Shown piece after piece: positions 43,627 through 53,944 of a DNA stretch of 64,000 nucleotides (position 1 is its first letter; every line of letters begins with the position of its first letter). A program made the position numbers and the translations under genes. The notes beneath the pieces were generated by a model. It ran no database searches. It worked only from the letters and a program-made list of their open reading frames with translations, and was not told the DNA's origin. Source of the stretch: Thalassospira lucentensis (GTDB lineage Bacteria > Pseudomonadota > Alphaproteobacteria > Rhodospirillales > Thalassospiraceae); contig NZ_LPVY01000005.1 in assembly GCF_001613805.1 (NCBI RefSeq), positions 124,001-188,000 on the forward strand, given 5' to 3'.

Positions 43627-45753
43627 TTATTCAGCGTCGCCGGCTTCGAGATCGGCACCGGTTTCCTGGTCAACGCGTTTCATCGACAATTTGATCTTGC
43701 CGCGATCATCAAAGCCAATGACCTTGACCTTGACCGCATCGCCTTCCTTGACGATATCCGAAACCTGCTTGACGCGTTCCTGCGCCAGTTCGGAGATGTG
43801 GACCAGACCGTCGCGCGCGCCAAAGAAATTGACGAATGCGCCAAAGTCGACAGCCTTAACAACCTTACCATCATAGATATGGTTCAATTCAGGTTCCGCA
43901 ACGATCGATTTGATCCAATCGACAGCCTGTTTGCCTTTTGCACCGTCGGTATGTGCAACAGTGATCGAACCATCGTCTTCGATATCAACCTTGGCACCGG
44001 TTTCTTCGCAGATTTCACGAATGACCTTGCCGCCCGAACCGATAACGTCACGGATCTTGTCACGCGGGATCGAGAACTGGGTGATGGTCGGTGCATTACC
44101 CGAAACTTCACCACGTGCTTCCGGAAGTGCTTTGGACATTTCGCCAAGGATGTGCAGACGGCCGTCGCGGGCCTGGCCAAGTGCGATCTGCATGATATCC
44201 GGAGTCACCGAGGTGATCTTGATATCCATCTGAAGTGAGGTGATACCGTTTTCGGTACCGGCAACCTTGAAGTCCATATCGCCAAGGTGATCTTCATCAC
44301 CCATGATGTCGGACAGAACGGCGAAATCATCGCCTTCCTTGATCAGACCCATGGCAATACCGGCAACCGGACGTGCCAGCGGAACACCGGCATCCATCAT
44401 TGCAAGCGAGGTTGCGCAAACAGTCGCCATCGAGGACGAACCGTTCGATTCGGTGACTTCGGAAACGATACGGATGGTGTAAGGGAACGCGTCCTTGCCC
44501 GGCATCAGCGGGTGCAGGGCGCGCCATGCCAGTTTACCGTGACCGATTTCACGACGGCCCGGGGAACCCATGCGGCCAGCTTCACCGACCGAGTAGGGCG
44601 GGAAGTTGTAGTGCAGCATGAAGTTTTCGCGGTATTCACCGTCCAGCGCATCGACGATCTGCTCGTCCTGACCGGTGCCAAGGGTGGCAACGGCAAGTGC
44701 CTGGGTTTCACCACGGGTAAAGATCGCAGAACCATGCGCGCGCGGCAGAACCGAAACTTCGCCAAGGATCGGGCGAACGTCAGCACCGGTACGGCCATCG
44801 ATACGTTTGCCGGTCTTCAGGATCGCACCGCGAACGATGTCTTTTTCCAGATCCTTGATGATCGACGAAACCTTGCCTTTCAGGGCATCGGCGACTTCTT
44901 CTTCAGCCAGTTTCTCGGCAATGGCAGCTTTGGCGTCGGAAACAGCAGCCGAACGCTCCTGCTTGACGACATGGCTGTATGCCTTGGTCAGGCCATCGGT
45001 GCCAAGGGCAGCAACTTTTTCGACCAGTGCATCATAGCCTTCCGGCAGTTCTGCGATATCGCGCGGCTCTTTCGCGGCATCTTCGGCCAGCGAAATGATC
45101 AGATCGAGAACCGGCTGGAACTGCTCGTGACCGAATTTAACAGCACCAAGCATGATTTCTTCCGAAAGCTCGCTGGCTTCGGATTCAACCATCATCACAC
45201 CGTCACGGGTACCGGCAACAACCAGGTCAAGGTCGCTTTCCTTAACCGACTCGGTCGCCGGGTTCAGAATATATTCGCCGTCTTTGTAACCGACGCGTGC
45301 GGCACCGATCGGGCCGAGGAACGGCAGACCTGAAATCGTCAGCGCAGCAGATGCGCCGATCATGGCAACCACGTCCGGATCGTTTTCCATGTCATGCGAC
45401 AGAACGGTACAAACGATCTGGGTTTCGTTGCGATACAGCGGGTGGAACAGCGGACGGATCGGACGGTCGATCAGACGCGAAACCAGGGTTTCCTTTTCCG
45501 AAGGACGGCCTTCACGCTTGAAGAAACCACCCGGGATCTTACCGGCAGCGAATGCCTTTTCCTGGTAGTTCACGGTCAGCGGGAAAAAGTCGATATCCGG
45601 GCGCGGTGATTTCGCGCCAACAGCGGTACAAAGGACAACGGTCTCGCCATAGGTGACCATGACGGCACCATCGGCCTGGCGCGCGACCTTGCCGGTTTCG
45701 AGAACCAGCTTGGCATTGCCCCACTGCATTTCCTTGCGGACGACATTAAACAT
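43627..45753 (-). CDS. pnp: Polynucleotide phosphorylase
   Basis: A phosphorolytic 3'-5' exoribonuclease, part of RNA turnover. At 708 residues it has standard size: two RNase PH-like domains ([59 protein letters not shown]-like [27 protein letters not shown]), then KH ([27 protein letters not shown]) and S1 ([29 protein letters not shown]). GGAAGAG precedes ATG. It is the last gene of the rimP-pnp cluster, with its own leader hairpin. Confidence 0.98.
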   Translation of the reverse strand: MFNVVRKEMQWGNAKLVLETGKVARQADGAVMVTYGETVVLCTAVGAKSPRPDIDFFPLTVNYQEKAFAAGKIPGGFFKREGRPSEKETLVSRLIDRPIRPLFHPLYRNETQIVCTVLSHDMENDPDVVAMIGASAALTISGLPFLGPIGAARVGYKDGEYILNPATESVKESDLDLVVAGTRDGVMMVESEASELSEEIMLGAVKFGHEQFQPVLDLIISLAEDAAKEPRDIAELPEGYDALVEKVAALGTDGLTKAYSHVVKQERSAAVSDAKAAIAEKLAEEEVADALKGKVSSIIKDLEKDIVRGAILKTGKRIDGRTGADVRPILGEVSVLPRAHGSAIFTRGETQALAVATLGTGQDEQIVDALDGEYRENFMLHYNFPPYSVGEAGRMGSPGRREIGHGKLAWRALHPLMPGKDAFPYTIRIVSEVTESNGSSSMATVCATSLAMMDAGVPLARPVAGIAMGLIKEGDDFAVLSDIMGDEDHLGDMDFKVAGTENGITSLQMDIKITSVTPDIMQIALGQARDGRLHILGEMSKALPEARGEVSGNAPTITQFSIPRDKIRDVIGSGGKVIREICEETGAKVDIEDDGSITVAHTDGAKGKQAVDWIKSIVAEPELNHIYDGKVVKAVDFGAFVNFFGARDGLVHISELAQERVKQVSDIVKEGDAVKVKVIGFDDRGKIKLSMKRVDQETGADLEAGDAE

Positions 45754-45815
45754 TATTTTCTCTTCCTCTTACAAACCTTCAGCGGACCCGGATAGTCTTA
45801 CACGAGTTCCGAACA

Positions 45816-45855
45816 CATTAATTATGAGGCTTTCATAAAAGCTGCATAATTAATG
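45816..45855 (-). promoter_or_regulatory. Long hairpin in the pnp leader
   Basis: CATTAATTATG and CATAATTAATG are exact complements, with GCTTT-CATA-AAAGC nested inside, giving a near-continuous stem about 63-103 bases upstream of pnp. In other bacteria a double-stranded pnp leader is cut by RNase III for autoregulation; that role is inferred here. Confidence 0.7.
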
Positions 45856-45927
45856 GGTCCGGACCAAGCAAAGAGGTCGGCCCATCCGACCCTGCTTCCC
45901 CGTGTTTCCCGATCCGCTCGGGACATT

Positions 45928-45966
45928 AAAAAAACGACGGCGGAGGGGATCAACCACCTCCGCCGC
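45928..45966 (-). terminator. Terminator between rpsO and pnp
   Basis: On the minus strand CGGCGGAGG pairs with CCTCCGCCG around a 10-base loop, then GTCG and seven T. It would end most transcripts after rpsO and leave pnp partly on its own. Confidence 0.8.
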
Positions 45967-45975
45967 AGTTCGATA

Positions 45976-46245
45976 TCAGCGGCGAATACCGAGGCGTTCG
46001 ATAACGGTCTCGTAACGCGACTGGTCTTTGCGCTGCAGGTACTTCAGCAGACGACGGCGCTGGCCAACCATCATGAGAAGACCACGACGGCTGTGGAAGT
46101 CGTGGTTATGTTCTTTCATGTGTTCGGTCAGGTTCTTGATCCGCTCGGTCAGGATTGCAACCTGGACTTCGGGGGAACCGGTGTCACCGTCTTTCTGAGC
46201 ATATTCTTTGATCAGCTCAGCTTTGCGTTCAGCAGTAATCGACAT
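45976..46245 (-). CDS. rpsO: 30S ribosomal protein S15
   Basis: 89 residues, the invariant length of S15, with [66 protein letters not shown] and the C-terminal IERLGIRR. It binds 16S rRNA helix 22 early in 30S assembly. AAAGGA precedes the ATG. It follows truB by 17 bases and is followed by a terminator ahead of pnp, the usual bacterial order. Confidence 0.98.
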   Translation of the reverse strand: MSITAERKAELIKEYAQKDGDTGSPEVQVAILTERIKNLTEHMKEHNHDFHSRRGLLMMVGQRRRLLKYLQRKDQSRYETVIERLGIRR

Positions 46246-46262
46246 CAGGCATCCTTTCGCCT

Positions 46263-47189
46263 TTAGAGATTAAAAACACGTACAGGCCGGATTTCGCCGC
46301 CACTGATCTCCGCCAACGCAACCGCGCGGTCATGGAGCATGGCGCAGACGATATCGTCCTGCACGACGGGGTTTTCGAGGGCACTGCGTTTTGCCACCGG
46401 CAACAACCCGACAGGTTGTCCACTCGATAGCCGCTGCGCCTCGACTTCGGTCAGGGCCAGCGCCGGGATGTCGTCCAGCGCGGTCTCGACCGGAAGCAAT
46501 TTCTCCAACACCGCATCCGGATCCATTTCGAGCAATTCCGCAAGCGGAATGGAACTCGTTTCAGGAAACGGCCCCGCCGATGTCCGGCGAAGGGCGGATA
46601 TATGACCGACAGAACCAAGGCGCAGCGCGATATCGCGCGCCAAAGACCGCATATATGCCCCCTTGCCCGAAACAACTTCGAGAACGGCATGATCGCGATC
46701 CGGCATATCGACCAGTCGAAGATCCTTGATCAGAATCGGACGCGGTTTAAGCACCACGTCTTCATCGCGACGCGCAAGATCATAGGCACGCTTGCCATTG
46801 ACCTTGATCGCCGAAAACTTTGGCGGCACCTGCTGAATTTCGCCAATAAACTCACCCAGCACGGCCTTTATCTCGTCTGCATCCGGACGATGATCCGAGG
46901 TGGCAGTAACTTCGCCCTCGGCATCGTCGGTGCTGCGTGCTTCGCCGAACTTCAGCGTCACACGATAACTTTTGCTTCCATCCATGACATAGGCAACCGT
47001 TTTTGTCGCCTCGCCAAATGCAATAGGCAGGACACCACTCGCCAATGGATCGAGTGTCCCGCCGTGACCGGCCTTTGCCGCATCAAGCAGCCGACGTACC
47101 TGATTGACCACCGTCGAAGACGTGATTTCCAGGGGCTTGTCGACCGCCAGCCAGCCATTGATGCTTCTACCGCGACGCCGACGCGCCAT
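46263..47189 (-). CDS. truB: tRNA pseudouridine(55) synthase
   Basis: Forms pseudouridine 55 in the T-loop of tRNAs. 308 residues; motif [25 protein letters not shown], the catalytic motif [23 protein letters not shown] with the nucleophilic Asp, [19 protein letters not shown] and [17 protein letters not shown]. Its start shares a TGATG junction with the rbfA stop. Cytoplasmic; member of the nusA-infB-rpsO operon. Confidence 0.97.
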   Translation of the reverse strand: MARRRRGRSINGWLAVDKPLEITSSTVVNQVRRLLDAAKAGHGGTLDPLASGVLPIAFGEATKTVAYVMDGSKSYRVTLKFGEARSTDDAEGEVTATSDHRPDADEIKAVLGEFIGEIQQVPPKFSAIKVNGKRAYDLARRDEDVVLKPRPILIKDLRLVDMPDRDHAVLEVVSGKGAYMRSLARDIALRLGSVGHISALRRTSAGPFPETSSIPLAELLEMDPDAVLEKLLPVETALDDIPALALTEVEAQRLSSGQPVGLLPVAKRSALENPVVQDDIVCAMLHDRAVALAEISGGEIRPVRVFNL

Positions 47190-47608
47190 CAGTCGTCCTC
47201 ATTCTCATGGTCGTCCGACCCGTCCGCCGCAAGATCCTGAGCAACATGCGGGTCACGCAGGAGGGCACCGATATGGTCGGCGACATCGAAACTTTTGTCT
47301 TCAACAAAACGCAATGCCGGTACGTATTTCATGTGAACCGTACGCGCCACATGGGTACGCAAATGGCCCTTCTGACGCGTCAGCGCCTTGAGCGAGGTTT
47401 CCGCCTCGCCCCCGCCAAGCGGCGTAAAGGATACCATGGCATTGCGCATATCCGGGCTCAGACTGACGCCGGTAATGGTTACCGGGCGCCTGGTCAGGTC
47501 CGGGTCGTAAATATCTCCGCGTTCAAGTGCCTGCGACAGGGCCTGGCGGATTTCCTCCGCCACGCGCAACTGTCGCTGACTTGGTGCTTTGGCCGGTTGC
47601 TTCGCCAT
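47189..47608 (-). CDS. rbfA: Ribosome-binding factor A
   Basis: A KH-fold 30S maturation factor of 139 residues with SQRQLRVAEEIRQALSQALERGDIYDPDL, VTITGVSLSPDMRNAMVSFTPLGG and HVARTVHMKYVPALRFVEDKSFDVADHIGALL. The start MAKQPAKAP at 47608 is preferred to a longer frame reaching into infB. It lies between infB and truB as in most bacteria. The acidic tail (DGSDDHENEDD) is an ordinary variable end. Confidence 0.96.
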   Translation of the reverse strand: MAKQPAKAPSQRQLRVAEEIRQALSQALERGDIYDPDLTRRPVTITGVSLSPDMRNAMVSFTPLGGGEAETSLKALTRQKGHLRTHVARTVHMKYVPALRFVEDKSFDVADHIGALLRDPHVAQDLAADGSDDHENEDD

Positions 47609-47625
47609 ATCGTCAATCCACCGTC

Positions 47626-50286
47626 TTAAAGTTCGACGGCGATTTCCTCCTGCTCGAAGCACTCGATCATATCGCCGACCTGCAGGTCATTATATTTGGC
47701 GAATGACATGCCACATTCATAGCCCTCGCGGACTTCTTTTACTTCATCCTTGAAGCGACGCAGTGTGGACAGCTCGCCCGAATGGATCACGACGTTGTCG
47801 CGAAGCAGGCGAACACCCGCACCACGCTTGACGGTACCTTCGGTAACCATACAACCGGCAATCTTGTTGCCCGAGATGGTGAAGATGTCGCGGATTTCCG
47901 CGTAACCCAGGAACTTCTCGCGGACTTCCGGCGACAGCATGCCCGACAGCATCTTTTTGATGTCGTCTGCAACATCATAGATGATCGAGTAATAGCGAAT
48001 GTCGACATTGTCGCGACGGGACTGTTCGCGAGCCTGTTGGTTGGCACGAACGTTAAAGCCGATGATCAGCGCATTCGACGCACGCGCCAGCGTGACATCG
48101 GATTCGTTGATCCCGCCAACACCACTATGCAGGACACGGACACTGACTTCCTCGTTACCCAGCTTCTGCAGGGTACCAATAAGCGCTTCGACAGAACCCT
48201 GCACGTCACCTTTGATAAGGATCGGCAGTTCTTTGACCTCGCCCGAGCTCGAGAACATGTTCTCAAGTGCCGATTTCTTCATCGCGGCAGCCTGCGTTTC
48301 GCGGATGCGACGCTGACGATAATCGGAAATCTCGCGGGCTTTGGCTTCGTTTTCGACAACGACAAAGTCATCACCAGCCGACGGCACGCCGTTCAGACCG
48401 GTTACTTCGACCGGCATGCCCGGAATGGCTTCTTCGATACGAACGCCATGATCGTTGACCAGCGCACGAACGCGACCCCATTCGGCACCCGTGACAAAGA
48501 TATCGCCGTTTTTAAGCGTACCGCGCTGAACCAGAACCGTGGCAACCGGGCCGCGGCCTTTTTCCATACGGGCTTCAACGACAACACCGTCAGCAACACG
48601 TGCCGGGTTGGCTTTAAGGTCAAGAACCTCGGCCTGCAGCAGAATGGCTTCTTCAAGTTCGGTCAGGCCAAGACCCTGCTTTGCCGAAACTTCAATACAC
48701 TGAACTTCACCACCCATTTCCTCGACGACGACTTCGTGCTGAAGCAGTTCGGTTTTAACCTTGGTCGGGTTTGCGCCCTGCTTGTCGATCTTGTTGATCG
48801 CAATGATCATCGGCACGCCAGCCGCTTTTGCATGGCTGATGGCTTCGATCGTCTGCGGCATGACCGAGTCGTCAGCAGCAACAACCAGAACGACGATATC
48901 GGTAACCTTGGCACCGCGCGAACGCATCTCGGTGAATGCAGCGTGGCCCGGTGTATCGATGAAGGTGATCTTCGAACCGGTTTCCATCGTCACCTGATAG
49001 GCACCGATATGCTGGGTGATGCCGCCGGCTTCACCACTGACAACGTCAGTTTTGCGCAGAGCATCCAGCAACGAGGTTTTACCATGGTCAACGTGACCCA
49101 TGACGGTCACAACCGGCGGACGACCGATCAGCTGATCTTCGTTGTCGTCTGCAGTGACCAGCGCTTCTTCAACGTCGGCATCCGAAACGCGTTTCATCTT
49201 GTGACCGAATTCCTCGACAACCAGTTGTGCGGTATCGGGATCAAGGCTCTGGTTGATGGTTGCCATAACGCCAAGGCCCATCAGGCACTTGATCACGTCG
49301 GCAGCACGTTCGGCCATACGGTTGGCAAGTTCCTGAACGGTGATCGCGTCCGGAACAATAACATCACGTACGATTTTCTCTTTCGGCTTCTGCTGCCCCT
49401 GCATACGGGCCTTGGCTTTTGCCTGCTGACGCTTGATCGAGGCCATCGAACGACGACGGCCACCTTCGTCACCGGTCATTGCATTGTTGATCGAAAGCTT
49501 GCCACGACGACGGCCTTCGTCGCCTTTCGTGCGCGCGGCACGGCCAAGAGCTTCCTCTTCGGCGCGTTTGCGTGCGGCTGCACTACGGGCTTCTTCCTCG
49601 TCCAGTTCCTTGCGGCTTTTCGGCTTGACGGTGGACGGGTCAGCACGACGACGTTCTTCCGGAACCAGCGGCTCTGCCGGTTCACCAGGAATGATCTCTT
49701 CCTGTTTTTTCGCAACAGCAGCGGGTTTCGGCTTGGATTTGCCTTTAGCGGTCGATGCTTCAAGGGCCTTTTCGACTTCTTCAACAGAAACCGGGGCTTC
49801 CTTTTCAAGCACAGGAGCTTCTGCCGCAGCAGCTTTTGCTGCCTCGGCTTCTTCCTGTTTGCGACGTTCGGCTTCTTCTGCCTTGCGTTTGCTTTCCTCG
49901 GCGGCACGTACAGCTGCGTCGGCTTCTTCCTGCTTACGGCGCTCTTCGGCTGCTTTCAGGGCGGCCATACGGGCTGCGCGCTCGCTATCGGTCAGATTGC
50001 TATGGTCTTCAACCGGCTCAGGTTTGGCAACCGGCTCAGGTTTGGCAGCCGGTGCCGGTGCGGCAGGTTGCTGCTGCTGTTCAGCAACCGCATCCTTTTT
50101 CACTTCACGGAAGCGGCCGGATTCGTTCTTTTCGAAAGTCCGCTTCTTGCGCACTTCGACAGTCACAGATTTGGACCGTCCATGCGAGAAGCTCTGACGT
50201 ACCTGCCCAGCCTCGACCGTCTTGCTCAGTTCAAGTTTCGATCTGTTGAGGCTCAGCGGTTTCTTCTCCTGATCGCGATCACTCAT
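47626..50286 (-). CDS. infB: Translation initiation factor IF-2
   Basis: GTPase that places initiator tRNA on the 30S subunit. About 886 residues. A long charged, low-complexity N-terminal part ([30 protein letters not shown]) precedes an IF2_N domain. The G domain has [23 protein letters not shown] and NKIDK, followed by the beta-barrel and C2 domains ([20 protein letters not shown]). The start [20 protein letters not shown] at 50286 is where IF2_N-type proteins begin. Part of the nusA operon. Confidence 0.97.
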   Translation of the reverse strand: MSDRDQEKKPLSLNRSKLELSKTVEAGQVRQSFSHGRSKSVTVEVRKKRTFEKNESGRFREVKKDAVAEQQQQPAAPAPAAKPEPVAKPEPVEDHSNLTDSERAARMAALKAAEERRKQEEADAAVRAAEESKRKAEEAERRKQEEAEAAKAAAAEAPVLEKEAPVSVEEVEKALEASTAKGKSKPKPAAVAKKQEEIIPGEPAEPLVPEERRRADPSTVKPKSRKELDEEEARSAAARKRAEEEALGRAARTKGDEGRRRGKLSINNAMTGDEGGRRRSMASIKRQQAKAKARMQGQQKPKEKIVRDVIVPDAITVQELANRMAERAADVIKCLMGLGVMATINQSLDPDTAQLVVEEFGHKMKRVSDADVEEALVTADDNEDQLIGRPPVVTVMGHVDHGKTSLLDALRKTDVVSGEAGGITQHIGAYQVTMETGSKITFIDTPGHAAFTEMRSRGAKVTDIVVLVVAADDSVMPQTIEAISHAKAAGVPMIIAINKIDKQGANPTKVKTELLQHEVVVEEMGGEVQCIEVSAKQGLGLTELEEAILLQAEVLDLKANPARVADGVVVEARMEKGRGPVATVLVQRGTLKNGDIFVTGAEWGRVRALVNDHGVRIEEAIPGMPVEVTGLNGVPSAGDDFVVVENEAKAREISDYRQRRIRETQAAAMKKSALENMFSSSGEVKELPILIKGDVQGSVEALIGTLQKLGNEEVSVRVLHSGVGGINESDVTLARASNALIIGFNVRANQQAREQSRRDNVDIRYYSIIYDVADDIKKMLSGMLSPEVREKFLGYAEIRDIFTISGNKIAGCMVTEGTVKRGAGVRLLRDNVVIHSGELSTLRRFKDEVKEVREGYECGMSFAKYNDLQVGDMIECFEQEEIAVEL

Positions 50287-50366
50287 AATCCGTCCAACTT
50301 CCTCATTTCCTGCGGGACCGGCATCCTTTGCCTGTCCTGTCCTGTCCGTTCTGCGCAAGCCTGCCT

Positions 50367-50957
50367 TCAGACCGCGCGAAATCCTTCTAGCCGCCCAAGC
50401 GAACGACTTAACTGCTTTGCCAGTCCACCCGGCGCAACAGCCACATGTACTGCTTTCTCGCGACCAAAGGCCGCGCCAATCTCGGCAGCATCCAGAACGG
50501 TATAAATCGGCAGATCCCGGGCCTTCGCCTCGATCTTGGATTTTCCGTCCGCAGCACCATCTCGGGCTGCCAATATCATTGCCGCGCCCTCGTCAATCTG
50601 GGCCCGGACTTTTTCGTAGCCAGCAACCGCCTGACCGGCTCTGCGCGCAAGCGACAGCAGATCAAGGCTTTTCTGAAGCAAAAGCTTCTCGATCCGGTCT
50701 GCCAGCGCAGGGTCAATCACGACTTTTTGCCGCGCCGCCTTGGCAAAGGCATTTTTTGCACAGGCGGTATTTATCACATCCCGCGACGGGCACAACCATA
50801 ATCCCCGTCCGGGCAACCGTTCCTCAAGATCGGGAACGACCGTGTCATCCGGTCCGATCACAACCCTGAGAAGGTCCTCCTTGGGCCGGACTTCGCCGGT
50901 GACGATACACCGGCGTTCCGGAACCTCGGCTACCTTGCCGCCTTTACGGTGCGACAT
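50367..50957 (-). CDS. YlxR family RNA-binding protein with L7Ae-like C-terminal part
   Basis: A 196-residue protein. Residues about 10-90 are YlxR/DUF448 ([48 protein letters not shown]). The rest resembles an L7Ae/L30e-type fold ([36 protein letters not shown] ... [12 protein letters not shown]). GGAGGA before ATG supports the start. It sits between nusA and infB, the standard place for ylxR, and presumably works in RNA metabolism or transcription-translation coupling. Confidence 0.93.
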   Translation of the reverse strand: MSHRKGGKVAEVPERRCIVTGEVRPKEDLLRVVIGPDDTVVPDLEERLPGRGLWLCPSRDVINTACAKNAFAKAARQKVVIDPALADRIEKLLLQKSLDLLSLARRAGQAVAGYEKVRAQIDEGAAMILAARDGAADGKSKIEAKARDLPIYTVLDAAEIGAAFGREKAVHVAVAPGGLAKQLSRSLGRLEGFRAV

Positions 50958-50976
50958 GGCGTCCTCCGATCAGCCC

Positions 50977-52536
50977 TCAGGCTTCTTCGCCTTCTTCGGC
51001 ATCCTCGGAAACTTCTTCTTCAAGCCCTTCGAACCAGCCAAGCTGACGACGTGCATCCATGATCAGGTCATTGGCCTGGTCCATGGTCATGTTGTCTGCA
51101 TCACCGACATATTCGATCAGCTCGTCACTTGCGAGATCGGCGAAGTCTTCAAGGGTTTTGACGTCATTCTCGCCAAGGCGAACAACAACGGCCAGCGACA
51201 GTCCGCCAAACTCGACGAGGTCATCGGCAACCTTGAGCTCTTCGCGGCGTTTCTGAAGACGTTCGGCTTCTTCGGCAAGGAAGGTGCGTGCGCGGGTGCG
51301 CAGCTCTTCGGCGATTTCTTCTTCAAAACCTTCGATCTCTGCCAGTTCGGCCAGCGGCACGTAACCAACTTCCTCGATCGAGGTAAAGCCTTCGGCGACC
51401 AGAAGATGGGCAATGACTTCATCAACATCAAGTGCCTTGATGAACATTTCCGCCCGTTTGCGGGCTTCTTCCTGGCGACGTTCGCTTTCGTCTTCCTCGG
51501 TCAGGATATCGATATCCCATCCGGTCAGCTGCGATGCCAGACGCACATTCTGGCCACGACGGCCAATGGCAAGGCTCAGCTGATCATCGGGAACGACAAC
51601 TTCGATACGGTTGGTTTCTTCATCAAGAACAACCTTGGTGACCTCGGCCGGAGCCAATGCGTTCACAACAAAGGTTGCCGGGTCTTCCGACCACTGGATG
51701 ATGTCGATTTTCTCACCCTGAAGCTCGCCGACAACGGCCTGAACGCGCGAACCACGCATACCGACACATGCCCCGACGGGATCAATGGAATTATCGGACG
51801 ACTGAACCGAGATCTTGGCGCGCGAACCCGGGTCACGGGCAACCGATTTGATTTCAATAATGCCGTCGTAGATTTCCGGCACTTCCTGGGCAAACAGTTT
51901 TGCCATGAAAGTCGGATGGGTACGCGACAGGAAGATTTGCGGACCACGCTGTTCACGACGCACATCAAGGATCAGCGCACGAACGCGATCTCCCTGACGG
52001 ACGGTTTCACGCGGGATCAGTTCTTCACGGCGCAGAATGGCTTCCGCCCGACCCATATCGACCAGAACGTTACCGAATTCGACGCGCTTGACGACGCCGT
52101 TGATCACTTCACCGGCACGGTCTTTATATTCTTCGAACTGACGTTCACGTTCCGCGTCACGGACTTTCTGCACGATGACCTGTTTTGCGGTCTGCGCAGC
52201 AATACGTCCGAAATCGATCGGCGGCAGCGGATCAATCAGAAACTCACCAAGCTGGATATTTTCGTCGCGAATACGCGCCTGTTCCAGCGACATCTGGGTG
52301 AAGTCGTTTTCAATATCGTCCGTGACCTCGATGAAACGGGCCAGTTTGATTTCACCGGTTTTACGGTCGATATGGGCACGGATGTCATGCTCATGGCCAT
52401 ATCTGGAACGACCGGCCTTCTGGATGGCCTGTTCCATTGCACCAAGAACTTCATCACGATCAATGCCCTTTTCACGGGCAACGGCATCTGCGACCTGCAA
52501 AAGTTCCGGCCGCGGCATTCCCGAAGTTGCTTCCAT
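50977..52536 (-). CDS. nusA: Transcription termination/antitermination protein NusA
   Basis: Binds RNA polymerase and nascent RNA to control pausing, termination and antitermination. 519 residues: NTD (LLQVADAVAREKGIDRDEVLGAMEQAIQKAG), S1 (GEVINGVVKRVEFGNVLVDMGRAEAILRREELIP), KH domains (GACVGMRGSRVQAVVGELQGEKIDIIQWS; LAIGRRGQNVRLASQLTGWDIDI) and C-terminal acidic repeats. ATG 52536 is preferred to a TTG at 52542 because GAGG sits 7 bases before it. Follows rimP by 9 bases. Confidence 0.97.
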   Translation of the reverse strand: MEATSGMPRPELLQVADAVAREKGIDRDEVLGAMEQAIQKAGRSRYGHEHDIRAHIDRKTGEIKLARFIEVTDDIENDFTQMSLEQARIRDENIQLGEFLIDPLPPIDFGRIAAQTAKQVIVQKVRDAERERQFEEYKDRAGEVINGVVKRVEFGNVLVDMGRAEAILRREELIPRETVRQGDRVRALILDVRREQRGPQIFLSRTHPTFMAKLFAQEVPEIYDGIIEIKSVARDPGSRAKISVQSSDNSIDPVGACVGMRGSRVQAVVGELQGEKIDIIQWSEDPATFVVNALAPAEVTKVVLDEETNRIEVVVPDDQLSLAIGRRGQNVRLASQLTGWDIDILTEEDESERRQEEARKRAEMFIKALDVDEVIAHLLVAEGFTSIEEVGYVPLAELAEIEGFEEEIAEELRTRARTFLAEEAERLQKRREELKVADDLVEFGGLSLAVVVRLGENDVKTLEDFADLASDELIEYVGDADNMTMDQANDLIMDARRQLGWFEGLEEEVSEDAEEGEEA

Positions 52537-52545
52537 ATCCAACCT

Positions 52546-53085
52546 CTATTCTGCGTTATCGTCAGACCGGCCCTTGCCGGTGACATGCGCGATCAATTCA
52601 TCCGTCAGCACCAATTTCGATTTGGCGATATCGGCCAACGGCAACAATTCACGTTCGCCATCGACAATCAAGGCGACCGCATCATCTTCGATTCCATCCA
52701 GCTTTCCGCTGAAACGGCGACGGCCATTCTGGGCTATCACCAGTTCGACCTTTGCCTCGAACCCGCGCCAGACATCAAAGTCCTTGGCACGGGTCAGCGG
52801 GCGGTCAATACCCGGCGAACTGACTTCAAGGTGATAAGCCCCCGAAATCGGGTCCTCAACATCCATCAGGGCAGAAACGGTACGGCTGATTTCGGCGCAA
52901 TCCTCGACATTGATGCTGCCGTTGCCATCCGCACGATCCGCCATGATCTGCAGGACATTGCTGTCCTTGCCCATCATGGAGACACGTACCAGTTCGAAAC
53001 CCAGCGCGTTGATCGACGGTTCGATAATCTCCGTGATCCGCATCATCAGCGGGTCTTTCAACTGTTGTCCGATCAGCTCAGCCAT
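52546..53085 (-). CDS. rimP: Ribosome maturation factor RimP
   Basis: A 30S assembly factor. 179 residues with the family's ITEIIEPSINALGFELVRVSMMGKDSNVLQIMADRADGNGSINVEDCAEISRTVSALMDVEDPISGAYHLEVSSPGIDRPLTRAKDF. The start MAELIGQQ at 53085 is the natural family start; a longer frame begins inside the leader. First gene of the rimP-nusA-ylxR-infB-rbfA-truB-rpsO-pnp cluster; a terminator-like hairpin lies 31-53 bases upstream. Confidence 0.96.
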   Translation of the reverse strand: MAELIGQQLKDPLMMRITEIIEPSINALGFELVRVSMMGKDSNVLQIMADRADGNGSINVEDCAEISRTVSALMDVEDPISGAYHLEVSSPGIDRPLTRAKDFDVWRGFEAKVELVIAQNGRRRFSGKLDGIEDDAVALIVDGERELLPLADIAKSKLVLTDELIAHVTGKGRSDDNAE

Positions 53086-53111
53086 ATAGCGATGCCATAC
53101 CCCAAAAAGCA

Positions 53112-53138
53112 CAAAAGAGCGGGCGGAGGGCCCACTCT
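53112..53138 (-). terminator. Terminator-like hairpin ahead of rimP (end of the heme oxygenase unit or rimP leader attenuator)
   Basis: On the minus strand AGAGTGGGC-CCTCC-GCCCGCTCT is a 9-bp stem with one wobble pair, followed by TTTT and a few bases later another five T. It lies 104 bases after the heme oxygenase stop and 27 bases before the rimP start. Confidence 0.75.
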
Positions 53139-53241
53139 TTGTCAGAATTTACAAAAAGCTTGGCGGCTTTATACAGCCGGTTTTGCCAGAAATCAAGTCA
53201 CGATCCTGACCCCGCAAGCCTTTCAACCAAGGGATTTGCGC

Positions 53242-53844
53242 CTATGCAGCCAGCTTGCGATCTTCGATCAAAAGTGTCCGGAAAAAGTCAAAGGCAGCAA
53301 TCGCACCATCAATCACTTCCTGTTCCTGTTCCGCAGTAAGCGCCAAGCCATTGACCTGATCAACAAATTCGCGCCAATGCTTGCCGCGACCATCTTCATG
53401 TCCAGCCAGATGACGGGCACCAAACCCGGTATCCAGCCCGATATTTCCGGCTGCTTTGAGCAAGAAGGCAGCCCCAAGCGACGAACCTTCACAAACATAT
53501 AACCATCCCAGACGGGCCATTCCGGTTTTCGGGACAGAGGATGGCATACCATTTTCCGGTAAACTGCATTGCAGATCTGCAAGATCTGCACAGACATCAT
53601 TGAACCGACTGCGTGCCGAAAGCCCGGGTATCAGTTCGTTCAGGTCACTCGCATCATAAAGCGGTTTTACAGCGCGGTGAAACACATACTGCATACCGAC
53701 AAACCGGGCATAGTTATCGCGGCTTTCGAACGGCGCCATTTCCATCACCATATCGTCGATATGCTGATGGTCGCCGGTTGTTGCCTGTTTAAGGGTCTGA
53801 AGCAGGGTTTTCACTGCGCCGTCTGCCGTTACATCCAAAGTCAT
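53242..53844 (-). CDS. Heme oxygenase (biliverdin-producing type)
   Basis: Opens the heme ring to release iron. A 200-residue helical protein with the proximal histidine region LKQATTGDHQHIDDMVM, FVGMQYVFHRAVKPLY, and the distal helix WLYVCEGSSLGAAFLLKAA (the flexible G-S-S-L-G segment of bacterial and phytochrome-type heme oxygenases). AGGTGAT lies before ATG 53844, better than a GTG three codons earlier. It lies directly downstream of the hasE-type gene, so imported heme would be degraded by it. Confidence 0.87.
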   Translation of the reverse strand: MTLDVTADGAVKTLLQTLKQATTGDHQHIDDMVMEMAPFESRDNYARFVGMQYVFHRAVKPLYDASDLNELIPGLSARSRFNDVCADLADLQCSLPENGMPSSVPKTGMARLGWLYVCEGSSLGAAFLLKAAGNIGLDTGFGARHLAGHEDGRGKHWREFVDQVNGLALTAEQEQEVIDGAIAAFDFFRTLLIEDRKLAA

Positions 53845-53944
53845 ACCGATCACCTTTCGTCCCTGTCCGCAAATGCCGCATAACTCAGCAGCCCGTTAAA
53901 CCAGAAACGATCCGGGGTGTTCGATATCCGAAACAGATGGCAAA

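Noticed and set aside
42039..43694. A 551-residue plus-strand frame opposite the NPD-family gene
   Set aside because: The minus-strand protein has clear FMN-binding motifs; the plus frame has none and runs through two terminators.
44287..45333. A 348-residue plus-strand frame opposite pnp
   Set aside because: Antisense to conserved PNPase domains; no independent support.
47782..50505. A 907-residue open frame on the plus strand opposite infB
   Set aside because: It is antisense to a certain gene in a high-GC codon pattern that keeps the opposite strand open; composition is unprotein-like (Phe/Arg/Asn runs) and no domain is seen.
50740..53502. A 920-residue open frame on the plus strand opposite nusA and rimP
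   Set aside because: Antisense mirror of two conserved genes, without a ribosome site or any recognisable motif.
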